From: an uncultured Lachnospiraceae bacterium
Lineage (GTDB): Bacteria; Bacillota; Clostridia; Lachnospirales; Lachnospiraceae
Direction of reading: 5' to 3'
DNA: 57,490 nt
NCBI GenBank assembly: GCA_934385475.1
Contig: CAKRPS010000015.1
Coordinates: 1-57,490, forward strand
Shown here: one piece after another, positions 10,101-17,532 of the stretch
How positions within the stretch are numbered: the stretch's first letter is position 1
How the letters are laid out: every line of letters begins with the position of its first letter
The notes under the pieces: generated by a model
Told to the model about the DNA's origin: nothing
Databases searched by the model: none
What the model saw: the letters and a program-made list of their open reading frames with translations, nothing else
Made by a program: the position numbers and the translations under genes

Positions 10101-13100
10101 AACATAACGGTTCTTCAACATGGAGTCCATTGCTGCCTCATAAGCTTCCAGAATTCCATCCACAAAAGCATCACTGTACATATCACCGCGGAATTCTGCA
10201 GTAAGTACATATTCGTTATTGTACTCCCTTACCTGGATAAGCAGCGGCATTTTAGCCATATCCAGGGACAGGTCATGCCCTCTCGCAACTGTATCCCCAA
10301 TCGGATAATCATCACTAAGCTCTGCCTGATAAGCAAAGGTAAGGTCTGAATTAAATCCATATTTTGCACAGATATCAGAAAACGGGAAAATATCATTTGC
10401 CATAGAAGACAGAAGCTGTTCAGAAAGCTCTGTCATATATGCCTGAATTGTAGTTTTCGTATCAAAACTGCAATAAACAGGAAGTGTCTTTACCAGCATG
10501 CAGACTGTATTTTCCAGTCGGGAATCATTTCTGCCATTATAAATGGTCGCAAAAAGGCTGTCTTCTGCATTCGAATATTTCGACATCAGGATACCAAACA
10601 CACCGGTAAATAAGATATTGGGTGTCACGCCCAGCTTTTCGCAACAGGACAGAATTTTATCTTCTGCAATACTAAGTTTTCTTTCCAGATATCCCTTTTC
10701 CGGAATTTTGCCAGATACATCCGGAAGTGGAAGGGATTCTGTCTCCACGTCCCCGAAAATACTGTCATAATACTTCTCTGCTTTTTTATATTTTCCTTCC
10801 TGCATCTGCTGTTCTTCATCCAGTGCAGCATCAAATCCGGTATAGGTTTCTTTTTCCAGCTTCTCACCTATATAAGCCCGGTTGATATCCTCGAAAATAA
10901 TATCATAGGAATTACCGTCTGCAATGATATGATGGAAATCTGTGAAAAGATATTTCCGGTCTTCCGTAACATAAATTTCCGCACGGAATAAACGTCCTTT
11001 CTCAAGCCGGAATGGACGTACCAGTGCCTTTTTCAAGTCTTCAAACTGTTCCTCAGTTGTCTTGGTCACTTCCGGTACAAAGCTTCCCTCGCCAGAACGC
11101 TGTACCATCTCGCCCTTATCATTCAGGAACACCTCTGTAAGCAGATAGGAATGGGCATTTACCATCTGTGCGATCGCATCGGATAGCTTCTGCACATCCA
11201 CTTCCTTATCCAGTTCAAAAAGAAACGGAATATTATACACGGTACTCTCAGGGTTCTTACTACATTCTGCAAAAATTCCCTTTTGGGAACCGGTAAGCGG
11301 ATAAACATCCCGCTTCTCATAGGTTCTGATTTTGGGTGCAAGCATTACATACTTTTCCAGTTTTTCCACGGTGTTATTTTCATGAATGTCACTGGTCTTT
11401 ACCGTAACACCAAATTCGTCCGAAATCAGGATACACAGCTTCATGGCACTGATGGAAGACAAACCTGCCTTGTAAAAGCTTGTATCAATTCCAAAAAAGT
11501 CGTTTTCCACAACCTTTGCAACAATTTCAAAAATCTTTTTCTGCATCAGAGTTTCCGGCTCTTTTAGATTTTGAGGCTGTGAAACAGGTTTTGGCAACGC
11601 GCTCTTATCGATTTTGCCATTTGCTGTTATCGGCATTTTATCTAACTGAATGAAGACATCCGGAACCATGTAATGTGCCAGTGATTCTGCTGCATAGGCA
11701 GAAAGTTCCCCGGAATCAATCTTATGGTCTGCCATAAAATAACAGCAAAGATACTTATTATCAACCGGTACGGTAATACTGGTAATGATTCCTTCAAAAC
11801 TGTTGATTACCTCTTCAATCTCTCCCAGCTCAATTCTTAATCCCCGCAGTTTAATCTGGTTATCGATTCTTCCGAAAAATTCAATCTCGCCGTCCGGATT
11901 AATTCTTGCCAGGTCACCGGTTTTATACGCTCTTTCGCCATTCAAATCAATGAAAACTGCCGCTGTTTTTTCAGGCAGGTTGATATAGCCACGTCCGACC
12001 CCAAGACCGGCAACCACAAGTTCCCCTGTCTCGCCATCCGGAAGAACGTTATTGTCCTTATCAATCACATACACCTTCGCATTCCCATTGGGCGCACCGA
12101 TGGTAATATTCTTGCTGTCCGTAATCACTTTCATCGTACAGCTTATGGTTGTTTCTGTAGGTCCATAGCCATTCATAATATAAGCATCCGGATTGACAGA
12201 ACGGATTTTATCATAAAGTGCCGGCGGGAAGGCTTCTGCCCCCACATCAAAAACTTTAATCCGGGAAACCGCTTCCTGAAGCTGTGGCAAATCAATCATG
12301 TTAGACAGATAGGTCGGTGTTGTCGTCATGATATCAACGTTATTTTCTACCATCAAATTACCCAGCATGACCGGATTCTGAATCTCTTCATCACTTGCAA
12401 TTACCGCAGTAAGTCCGTTAGTCAGGGGCAGGAACTCTTCCAGCACGGATACATCAAATGTCATAGCCGCCATGGAAAGGGAAACACTACCTCTGCTTAC
12501 ATATCCATACGTTTCCCCATTTTTCGGATTGGGATTCACAAAATTGGCAAGGTTTATGTGCTCAATCATAACCCCTTTGGGCTTTCCGGTGGAGCCGGAG
12601 GTATAGATACAATAGCAAAGGTCATGTTCTTTTATTTCCACTATCGGATTTTCTGTGTTCTGATGCGCAAGTAAATCCTCTAACAGAAGTATCGTACACG
12701 AAAGCTTTGCGAACAGCTCCTTACGCTCTTTGGCAATTTCCTTTGTTGTTATGACAAAAGGTACACCGGCATCTTCAAAAATAAACTGTATTCTGTCATC
12801 AGGATAATCCGGTGCTGCCACGGCAAAGGCACCGCCTGCTTTTAAAATACCCTGTCGCACTGCATAAAAATCACAGCAGCGTTCCAGTACAATGCCCACA
12901 ATGATTTCACGTCCTACTCCCTTTTCCAGTAGGGCATTTGCAATTCGGTTTGCCCTTTCATTCAGTTTGGAATACGTGAAGCTTTCCTTGCTGGTTGCCA
13001 CTGCACACTTGTCCGGATGAAGCCGAACCTGCTCTTCAAACAGCTTTGTCACTGGTTGAAATGCAAAAGCAAAATTGTTTTTCTCGTTAATAGCAGACAT
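4116..13100 (-). CDS. Trimodular non-ribosomal peptide synthetase with terminal thioester reductase (A-T-C-A-T-C-A-T-R)
   Basis: About 2994 residues. Order: A1 (about 15-515), T1 (Ser of GLSSIS near 545), C1 (HHIIADG near 722), A2 (about 1060-1540), T2 (GLTSIS near 1552), C2 (HHIIADG near 1722), A3 (about 2080-2530), T3 (LGGSSL near 2545), then an NAD(P)-binding reductase with ITGATGFLG near 2633. Each A domain keeps the YTSGSTG phosphate loop, YGPTE and the NGK/GGK-type A10 motif, so all three look active. There is no starter condensation domain and no thioesterase. A terminal reductase releases the peptide as an aldehyde or alcohol, so the expected product is a tripeptide aldehyde or a cyclised derivative. 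My hand-read pocket residues are D-V-L-T-F-V-G-I-S (A1), D-A-M-M-S-G-V-I-L (A2) and D-A-I-F-T-G-G-V-S (A3); I do not recognise their substrates. Start at ATG 13100, preceded by AGGAAGGGG; the in-frame ATG at 13127 has no ribosome site. Confidence 0.93.
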   Translation of the reverse strand: MSAINEKNNFAFAFQPVTKLFEEQVRLHPDKCAVATSKESFTYSKLNERANRIANALLEKGVGREIIVGIVLERCCDFYAVRQGILKAGGAFAVAAPDYPDDRIQFIFEDAGVPFVITTKEIAKERKELFAKLSCTILLLEDLLAHQNTENPIVEIKEHDLCYCIYTSGSTGKPKGVMIEHINLANFVNPNPKNGETYGYVSRGSVSLSMAAMTFDVSVLEEFLPLTNGLTAVIASDEEIQNPVMLGNLMVENNVDIMTTTPTYLSNMIDLPQLQEAVSRIKVFDVGAEAFPPALYDKIRSVNPDAYIMNGYGPTETTISCTMKVITDSKNITIGAPNGNAKVYVIDKDNNVLPDGETGELVVAGLGVGRGYINLPEKTAAVFIDLNGERAYKTGDLARINPDGEIEFFGRIDNQIKLRGLRIELGEIEEVINSFEGIITSITVPVDNKYLCCYFMADHKIDSGELSAYAAESLAHYMVPDVFIQLDKMPITANGKIDKSALPKPVSQPQNLKEPETLMQKKIFEIVAKVVENDFFGIDTSFYKAGLSSISAMKLCILISDEFGVTVKTSDIHENNTVEKLEKYVMLAPKIRTYEKRDVYPLTGSQKGIFAECSKNPESTVYNIPFLFELDKEVDVQKLSDAIAQMVNAHSYLLTEVFLNDKGEMVQRSGEGSFVPEVTKTTEEQFEDLKKALVRPFRLEKGRLFRAEIYVTEDRKYLFTDFHHIIADGNSYDIIFEDINRAYIGEKLEKETYTGFDAALDEEQQMQEGKYKKAEKYYDSIFGDVETESLPLPDVSGKIPEKGYLERKLSIAEDKILSCCEKLGVTPNILFTGVFGILMSKYSNAEDSLFATIYNGRNDSRLENTVCMLVKTLPVYCSFDTKTTIQAYMTELSEQLLSSMANDIFPFSDICAKYGFNSDLTFAYQAELSDDYPIGDTVARGHDLSLDMAKMPLLIQVREYNNEYVLTAEFRGDMYSDAFVDGILEAYEAAMDSMLKNRYVSEVSIISENAVNQIAQFNDTLCEYDRSKTVSDMFTEMVQNIPTHTAVVFKDKKYTYQELDEISDRLGKYITSLGIGTEDVVSILIPRCEYMAIAPMGVIKAGAAYQPLDPSYPKDRLMYMLEDSAAKLLIADRELLHLVEGYQGTVLFTDEIMQLESKDIALKKPQLHDLFILLYTSGSTGVPKGCMLEYGNITAFCRWYRKYYSIDSTCKIAAYASFGFDASMMDIYGALANGAELHIIPEEIRLDFIGIQKYFEENGITHSFMTTQVGRQFAQEMDCESLKYLSVGGEKLVPCEPPKGYKFINVYGPTETTILVTAFEVDKYYPNIPIGKALDNVKLYITDKAGRMLPAGACGELMISGYQVSRGYLNKPEKTAEVYTKNIYDDTEGYEILYHSGDIARYLPDGNIQIIGRKDSQVKIRGFRIELSEVEEVIRRYPGIKDATVVAFDEAGGGKYIAAYVVSDSKVDINGLNDFIKETKPAYMVPAVTMQIDKIPLNQNQKVNKKALPMPERKVEEIVKPETEIQQKLFNCIAEVLGYTEFGTTTDIYEAGLTSISAIKLNMLISKAFDIVIKTSDIKNHPTIAMLEGFVRTAGKETKREVQENYPLTNTQEGIFIECTANMGSTIYNIPYLLKLDKKVDLDRLAEAIDSTVEAHPYLKMRLFMNENGDVLQKRNDHLSYKTQIINEMNRETLVRPYMLFNEQLFRFEIYRTCDGNYLFLDIHHIIADGTSLGIILNDINRAYSGEILEKEEYTSYDLALDNRDALKSDIYKNAEKYYQSVFENKDGSISFYPDKNGPVPTAEMYQREVTEISVQQVKDFCKKHGITENVFFISVFGLTLGKYNFRKDAVFTTIYHGRNDSRLSETIGMLVKTLPVYCDFSGSTEDGLLKLQQQLINSMNNDIYPFAQISHEFNIKADAMVIYQGDNFEFDNIGGEYAQEEPISLNMAKAPVSISISIVRNKFVFEIEYRGDMYYEETIKYLADNLEIAANGILREYNPEDIRLMFEEETKMEDIPEHAGKTFVDLFKEAVAKYPDRPAVRDGIGEITYKELDKMSDYIAQKLTENGFGREKAAGILCGRTKEYAIAYVGVMKAGGAYVPLDPEYPQSRIEYMLKDSGAENLLVINQYRDLVGFYDKNIISLDDVAAQAKSFELSVTLTPPEPENLAYMIYTSGSTGKPKGVMIEHRNLMNLIEYIRLTRKTTPDDVVAEFASFCFDASVIDLFAPLTAGAVLYILPESIRKDAIAVGKFIKDENITTATFPTQMGELVTELLEEAPHLKFVTLGGEKFKHYRNRTYQLINGYGPTEDTVSSTEFWVDKQYDNIPIGKSQRNVRSYIVDKDLNRLPVGASGELCHAGRQIARGYHNLPEKTASVFVENPYSVCEEDKRLYRTGDMVRMKGDGNIEYIGRIDSQVKIRGYRVELGEIEGAVLKHESVKNAAVTVVEKGGNKYITAYYTGESIPDEQLKTFLEPLIPDYMMPSFFVHIEEMPVTPGGKIDKKALPLPEVSVKNTGYVEPVTAVQTTLCEIFEKALGIEKVGIEDNFFELGGSSLTASKVAVMCLSKNISIVYADVFKYPTVRELAAVVDNSAAVENTQSNNEFSNYNYNGIQSVISGNIEENVDRITKENLGDIMITGATGFLGIHILKAYLDHYDGKVYCLVRKGSYESMEKRMMHMLMYYFDNPCEELFKERIVCVDGDITSKEQVEKFADYKFHTIINCAACVKHFAAGDVLEKINVKGVENLIDFCKNNGRRLIQISTVSVAGEGSNGVPPMSRVFCENDLYIGQSITNEYIRTKFLAERAVLEAVSCGLDGKIIRVGNLMSRDSDGEFQINFITNGFLRSLRGYKAVGKFPIGAMHEVTEFSPIDSTALAVLKLVQTDRRFTVFHACNSHHIFMADLIYAMRKYGFEIDIVRDEDFEEAVKEFAKNGGDSDAVSGLIAYTSHNENEIYTLEYSNRFTAQVLYRLDYKWPVTDDRYLESAIGALDRLAFFD

Positions 13101-13117
13101 TCTTTTCCCCTTCCTGT

Positions 13118-14866
13118 CTAAAAACATATTATTGTATTGTTCATATCAATGGCACGGATATAATCCATTGATTTTGAAATCTTTTTCACCAGCTCTATTC
13201 CGTGGATATCAAATTCCTCACTGTCATAGCTGTACTCCAGCGGGTTGAAGTTGACTCCGTTATCCCTGATCCTTAACCTGCACAGATCATCCTCGAGACA
13301 AAGATTGATATCAATCCAATTGGAAGTTTTTCCACCGAATTTGATAATGTTTACGGTCATCTCCTCTGCACATACGGCAGCCAGATTTGCTTTCGTTCCG
13401 GACACCCCTTTTCCCTTGCAGAACTCCATGATTCTGGTATGTACAACCATCGCTTCATCCATCGTACTTTTAATCGAGAAGTCCAGATTGATTCCGGGGT
13501 TCTCATCGGGGACAATATAAAAACCTGCATTCTTATGTTTGATCTTCCTGAAAATCCAGGTTGCAATTACTGTGACAAACTCTGTCACAACAAATCCTGC
13601 TGCAATCCCATCAATACCGATTCCGTCAATCTGTTTCCAGATCAGAATCCCTGCAAAGGTTGCCGGCAAAACGACCACCGCATTTTGAAGAAAGGTAACA
13701 AAGCTTGCAATCGCCGTCTCTTCAATGGATTCATAATAGCTGACAATAAATTTATTCCATAGATAGGGAATTACACATATGGCAAAAATACGAAGTGCAT
13801 TCACCATCTGTCTGCCAAGTTCTCCCCCGCCACTTCCAAACAGAATCGTAATCTGCTCGGTAAACACCATAATAATGGCGAATATAGCCGCCAGCATAAT
13901 GTAACTGTATTTCAGCATTTTATTGCACAGAACGCGGATTCCCACATAATCCTTTTCTCCAAAAAGAATTCCTGCGACGTTGGGAATCACACCAATAATT
14001 CCACCGGTAAGCATTTCCACAATCAGGAGGACATTATCACAGACCGTAAATACTGCCATGCCGTCCTCACCGATCTGGTTGATAATGATCGTATTTAAAC
14101 CAAGCGCCTTGATAAAACTTGTTGTCATAAAAACAAGCATCGGCACGCCTGTAACAACCGCTTCTTTGAGGATTGCAAAATCTCTGGCCTTCAACCGGAC
14201 AAAGCGGATATTTCGTTTATCAGAACGGATATAAACCACGAAGACTCCCATTGCAAACAGAAATCCAAGCACGGTAGATAAAGACGCACCTGCAATTCCA
14301 AGTGGAGTAAATCTGAGAAAGATGTAATCAAGTACAAGATTGATCACATTGGCAAGAATAAGATAGGTAGATGCAAGTTCCGGGTGATTTTCGACCCCAA
14401 GGTAATTTACCATCATAAGACCAATTCCGATAATCGGCGCACCTAACATGCTGATTCGAATATAATCTCTTGTATAGTTTGTCAACGCTCCGCCCCCGGG
14501 TACGAGAAGCTTTGCAATCGGATCTGCAACCGGGAACGCACAGAGTGAAAAAATAAAGCCCACCATCAGTGTAACAAAGAACGTAACAGAAAATAACCTG
14601 GAAGCACTTTCCTTGTCACGTTTACCAAGCATATTTCCCACTGCTATGGAACCACCGATTCCAAGACAGTAACCGGTAAGCTGAATAATCGTTTCAACCG
14701 GAAGACTCATCGTAACCGCAGACATTGCTTCCACGCCGATCAAATTACTCACAAAAATCGTGTCCACAATGTTTCCCAGCTGAAGTGCCAGCGACATCAT
14801 AATGCCCGGAATAATATACTTGTTCAGCTTCGCATTCAATAATCTGTTATTTCTCTTATCTGTCAT
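13118..14866 (-). CDS. MATE-family exporter fused to a C-terminal RsbW/SpoIIAB-like ATPase domain
   Basis: About 582 residues. Residues ~1-445 form a twelve-helix MATE (multidrug and toxin extrusion) transporter. Residues ~455-582 form a cytoplasmic GHKL ATPase domain of the anti-sigma kinase type: CAEEMTVNI near 498 (the E-E-x-x-x-N box), IRDNGVNFNPL (D-N-G box) and HGIELVKKIS (a reduced lid/G box lacking the first glycine of G-x-G). The fusion is a single uninterrupted frame. Start at ATG 14866 with AAAGGGGAT upstream; the ATG at 14899 lacks such a site. It is the first gene of the NRPS operon and ends 17 nt before the NRPS start. Inference: it exports the NRPS product and its ATPase tail interacts with the STAS protein. 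The fusion is plain in the sequence; its function is not. Confidence 0.9.
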   Translation of the reverse strand: MTDKRNNRLLNAKLNKYIIPGIMMSLALQLGNIVDTIFVSNLIGVEAMSAVTMSLPVETIIQLTGYCLGIGGSIAVGNMLGKRDKESASRLFSVTFFVTLMVGFIFSLCAFPVADPIAKLLVPGGGALTNYTRDYIRISMLGAPIIGIGLMMVNYLGVENHPELASTYLILANVINLVLDYIFLRFTPLGIAGASLSTVLGFLFAMGVFVVYIRSDKRNIRFVRLKARDFAILKEAVVTGVPMLVFMTTSFIKALGLNTIIINQIGEDGMAVFTVCDNVLLIVEMLTGGIIGVIPNVAGILFGEKDYVGIRVLCNKMLKYSYIMLAAIFAIIMVFTEQITILFGSGGGELGRQMVNALRIFAICVIPYLWNKFIVSYYESIEETAIASFVTFLQNAVVVLPATFAGILIWKQIDGIGIDGIAAGFVVTEFVTVIATWIFRKIKHKNAGFYIVPDENPGINLDFSIKSTMDEAMVVHTRIMEFCKGKGVSGTKANLAAVCAEEMTVNIIKFGGKTSNWIDINLCLEDDLCRLRIRDNGVNFNPLEYSYDSEEFDIHGIELVKKISKSMDYIRAIDMNNTIICF

Positions 14867-14929
14867 GTTATCCCCTTTGAAATTATGAAATATTACCAAA
14901 TAAAAGTCATTTTTCTTGTATTAATTTAC

Positions 14930-14958
14930 AATTTAGCACAAATAACCTCATGTTTCAA
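14930..14958 (-). promoter_or_regulatory. Putative promoter of the NRPS operon
   Basis: On the minus strand, TTGAAA (14958-14953), a 17-nt spacer and TAAATT (14935-14930) with TGC just before the -10, i.e. an extended -10. It would start transcription about 60 nt upstream of the MATE start codon. A second, weaker pair (TTGTTT-N16-GATAAT) lies further upstream. Read by eye only. Confidence 0.4.
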
Positions 14959-15068
14959 GCATAGAGATACTCAAGTTTCCGTAATTTTGTCCACAACCGG
15001 ATTATCTTTCAGATACTCTCATAAACAACTTTCAAAAATTGCTCAAAATATAAGAAATCTTCATTCTT

Positions 15069-15151
15069 TTTGATGTAAAATTAAATCACCACAAAATAAT
15101 CCTACTAAATAAAAAAAGAAAAAGATTCCTTATGGTTAATTCTACATCAAA
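15069..15151. repeat. Interrupted 16-bp inverted repeat upstream of the NRPS operon
   Basis: Arms TTTGATGTAAAATTAA (15069-15084) and TTAATTCTACATCAAA (15136-15151) are reverse complements at 15 of 16 positions, separated by 51 nt of A/T-rich sequence. The dyad sits in the intergenic region between the NRPS operon and the divergent debranching-enzyme gene and could be a pair of regulator binding sites or a long-looped hairpin. Confidence 0.55.
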
Positions 15152-15439
15152 TACTTATACTTTGAAACGGGAAATTTTAACTTTTTCCAAAAACCTTTTT
15201 CCAAAAATTTCAACGCATCTGTATAAAATTTGTGACGCTTGATATTGTCAGGTATTCAAATAGAGATAAAAAATAAAAGAAGTTACATATCGAAATGTAT
15301 TGCTCAAAAAATGTTTTATTTTTCTGTACATCATGTCTGTTATCGTATAAAATAAATGCATACAATATTTTCGTAAATTTTCGTTTCGTTACATCACATT
15401 TTACACACACAATAACCTATTAATCCGGGAGAATAAAAA
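15152..15439. other. AT-rich intergenic region upstream of the debranching-enzyme gene
   Basis: No gene recognised. It holds a perfect tandem direct repeat of CTTTTTCCAAAAA (15181-15193 and 15195-15207, period 14 bp) and several TATAAA/TACAAT-like boxes (15346, 15361), none with a convincing -35 partner. The ribosome site GGGAGA (15427-15432) of the downstream gene closes the region. Confidence 0.4.
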
Positions 15440-17494
15440 ATGATCAATTACCACTATGGAAAAAATGCATTTCCTACATTTCAGGAAGGAATCCGCCGTG
15501 AATGGGCACTGACAAACGGCATCGGCGGTTATGCCGGAAGTTCCCTGATCGGTGCACATAACCGGACGCATCAGGGATATCTGATCGCGAGCCTGCACCC
15601 ACCAATCGAACGTTATCTTGTATTTTCAAAGATCAATGAATCCCTGTCTGCATCTGCCAGATATAACCTTGAGACATCCCAGCACAGGAAAGATGGCAAA
15701 ACCTGCTATACACAGGGGCAGGAATATCTCGTTTCTTTTTCTTATGACGGAAGTGTCCACTACACATACCAGGCGGGATCCCTCATACTCAAAAAACATA
15801 TCTGCCTAAAGCAAGGTGTCAATGTCTGTGCCATTGCTTATGAAATTGAAAATAATGGTCCTGATACCTTTCTCACGCTGGTTCCACTTTTTAATTTCCG
15901 TGAACACAGTGCAGCCAGCCGCCCGGAAGACTTTCATTTTCATACTTCCCTGAGCGGCAATTCGCTCTGCCTGATCCCGGAAAGCCATCCTGATACTGCC
16001 ATTTTATTCCAGACCAGTGAAGGTATTTTTTCCGACCATATGCCAATTTTTGATATTGACATGCAGCTCCAGACTGAGGTCGATCTTGAGACGGATGGAC
16101 TCGACTGTCACTATTGTCCCTATGAAGTCACCATTTTTCTTCCAGCGAAAAGCCACAAACAGATTTCTGTGCTGTGTTCTGTGATTGCTGCCGATGAATC
16201 ATTTAGAGATATCACGTCAGATACTTCTTTTGACATTTTAAAAGAACAGGAAAAGTATACAAAATCTCTCTATGAAGCCGCATGTATCCACGATGATTTT
16301 GCAGACCGCCTGGTTCTCGCTGCGAACCAGTTTCTCTGCAGCCGCGCTTCTACAGGCTATAAAACCGTGCTTGCCGGGCTCCCATGGTTTACGGACTGGG
16401 GACGCGACACGATGATTGCATTCACCGGACTGACACTCTGCACCGGACGCAGAAAAGATGCCGAAGAGATCCTTTTAACATTTTCCAGATACATTCGTCA
16501 CGGGATTGTGCCAAACATGTTTCCAGATGACAATACAGCTCCGCTTTATAATACAGCGGACGCTTCCCTGTGGTATTTCTACGCAGTATGGCAGTATCTG
16601 CAGTATTATCCGGATACCGCTGCAAACGCTTTCGTACAGAAAAATATTTATCCTCATCTGAAGGAAATCATTTTCGCATACAAAAATGGTACAGATTTCA
16701 ATATTTATATGGAAGAGGATGGTCTCATCCATGCCGGAAGCGGTCTTGACCAGATCACCTGGATGGACGTGCGGGTCGGTGACTGGGTTGCCACCCCGCG
16801 CCACGGAAAACCGGTAGAAATCAATGCGCTGTGGTATAATGCGTTAAAAGTTATGGAGGAACTTGTAAGACGGTATGAAGAGGATAATGCTATCAAAATT
16901 CCCGACACCCACGCTATGACTTCCCACGATTATGCCACGCTTGCGGAACTTGTAAAGGAATCGTTCTGCCGGAAGTTCTGGTGGGAGGAAAAGGGCTGTC
17001 TTTATGATGTTGTGGATGGGGATAAGCCGGATGACCACCTTCGTCCAAATCAGATTTACGCGGTGTCACTGCCTTTTACCATGTTATCGCGGGAACGGGA
17101 AACAAAGATCGTCATATTTGTCAAAAACCATCTCTATATCGGCTGTGGCCTGCGCTCCCTCACCTGCGACCATGCTGACTACCACGGCATTTACTGTGGC
17201 TCTCTGCCCAAACGTGATGCTGCCTACCACCAGGGTACGGCATGGGGATTCCTGCTCGGCGGTTTTCTGTCCGCCTACGCAAAAGTCTACGATCACTCCC
17301 CGGAATGTACTGAGGAGCTTCTTTCCATGCTCGAACCTGTACGTCATCATCTGGCTGACAATGGTTGTATCGGCTCAATCTCCGAAATTTTTGACGGAGA
17401 TGCACCTCACACTCCACGGGGATGCTATGCGCAGGCATGGAGTGTCGGTGAAACACTGCGGGCTTATATGCAGGATATACTGCCATATATGTGA
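15440..17494 (+). CDS. Glycogen debranching enzyme family protein (amylo-alpha-1,6-glucosidase type)
   Basis: 684 residues. The N-terminal half (WALTNGIGGYAGSSLIGAHN...) matches the N-terminal domain of bacterial and archaeal glycogen debranching enzymes. The C-terminal half has the (alpha/alpha)6-barrel signatures PWFTDWGRDTMIAFTGL near 315 and WMDVRVGDW...NALWYNAL near 435, typical of the amylo-alpha-1,6-glucosidase (GH133-like) part. It is expected to hydrolyse alpha-1,6 branch glucose of limit dextrins in the cytoplasm; no signal peptide is seen. It starts at ATG 15440 after GGGAGA. It converges with the exported GH13 gene, 38 nt away, and sits beside the maltodextrin import genes, which fits a shared role in storage or dietary alpha-glucan breakdown. 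Confidence 0.85.
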   Translation: MINYHYGKNAFPTFQEGIRREWALTNGIGGYAGSSLIGAHNRTHQGYLIASLHPPIERYLVFSKINESLSASARYNLETSQHRKDGKTCYTQGQEYLVSFSYDGSVHYTYQAGSLILKKHICLKQGVNVCAIAYEIENNGPDTFLTLVPLFNFREHSAASRPEDFHFHTSLSGNSLCLIPESHPDTAILFQTSEGIFSDHMPIFDIDMQLQTEVDLETDGLDCHYCPYEVTIFLPAKSHKQISVLCSVIAADESFRDITSDTSFDILKEQEKYTKSLYEAACIHDDFADRLVLAANQFLCSRASTGYKTVLAGLPWFTDWGRDTMIAFTGLTLCTGRRKDAEEILLTFSRYIRHGIVPNMFPDDNTAPLYNTADASLWYFYAVWQYLQYYPDTAANAFVQKNIYPHLKEIIFAYKNGTDFNIYMEEDGLIHAGSGLDQITWMDVRVGDWVATPRHGKPVEINALWYNALKVMEELVRRYEEDNAIKIPDTHAMTSHDYATLAELVKESFCRKFWWEEKGCLYDVVDGDKPDDHLRPNQIYAVSLPFTMLSRERETKIVIFVKNHLYIGCGLRSLTCDHADYHGIYCGSLPKRDAAYHQGTAWGFLLGGFLSAYAKVYDHSPECTEELLSMLEPVRHHLADNGCIGSISEIFDGDAPHTPRGCYAQAWSVGETLRAYMQDILPYM

Positions 17495-17532
17495 TCCCTT
17501 TCCCGCTATTTTGCTATACGCAGGATATACAT

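Noticed and set aside
15210..15410. 66-codon minus-strand frame in the gap before the debranching-enzyme gene
   Set aside because: AT-rich composition, no ribosome site, biased residues (Phe/Ile/Tyr); chance open frame.
17500..17532. Possible terminator between the debranching-enzyme gene and the GH13 gene
   Set aside because: Only a short repeated GCAGGATATAC was found, not an inverted repeat; no stem-loop supports termination here.
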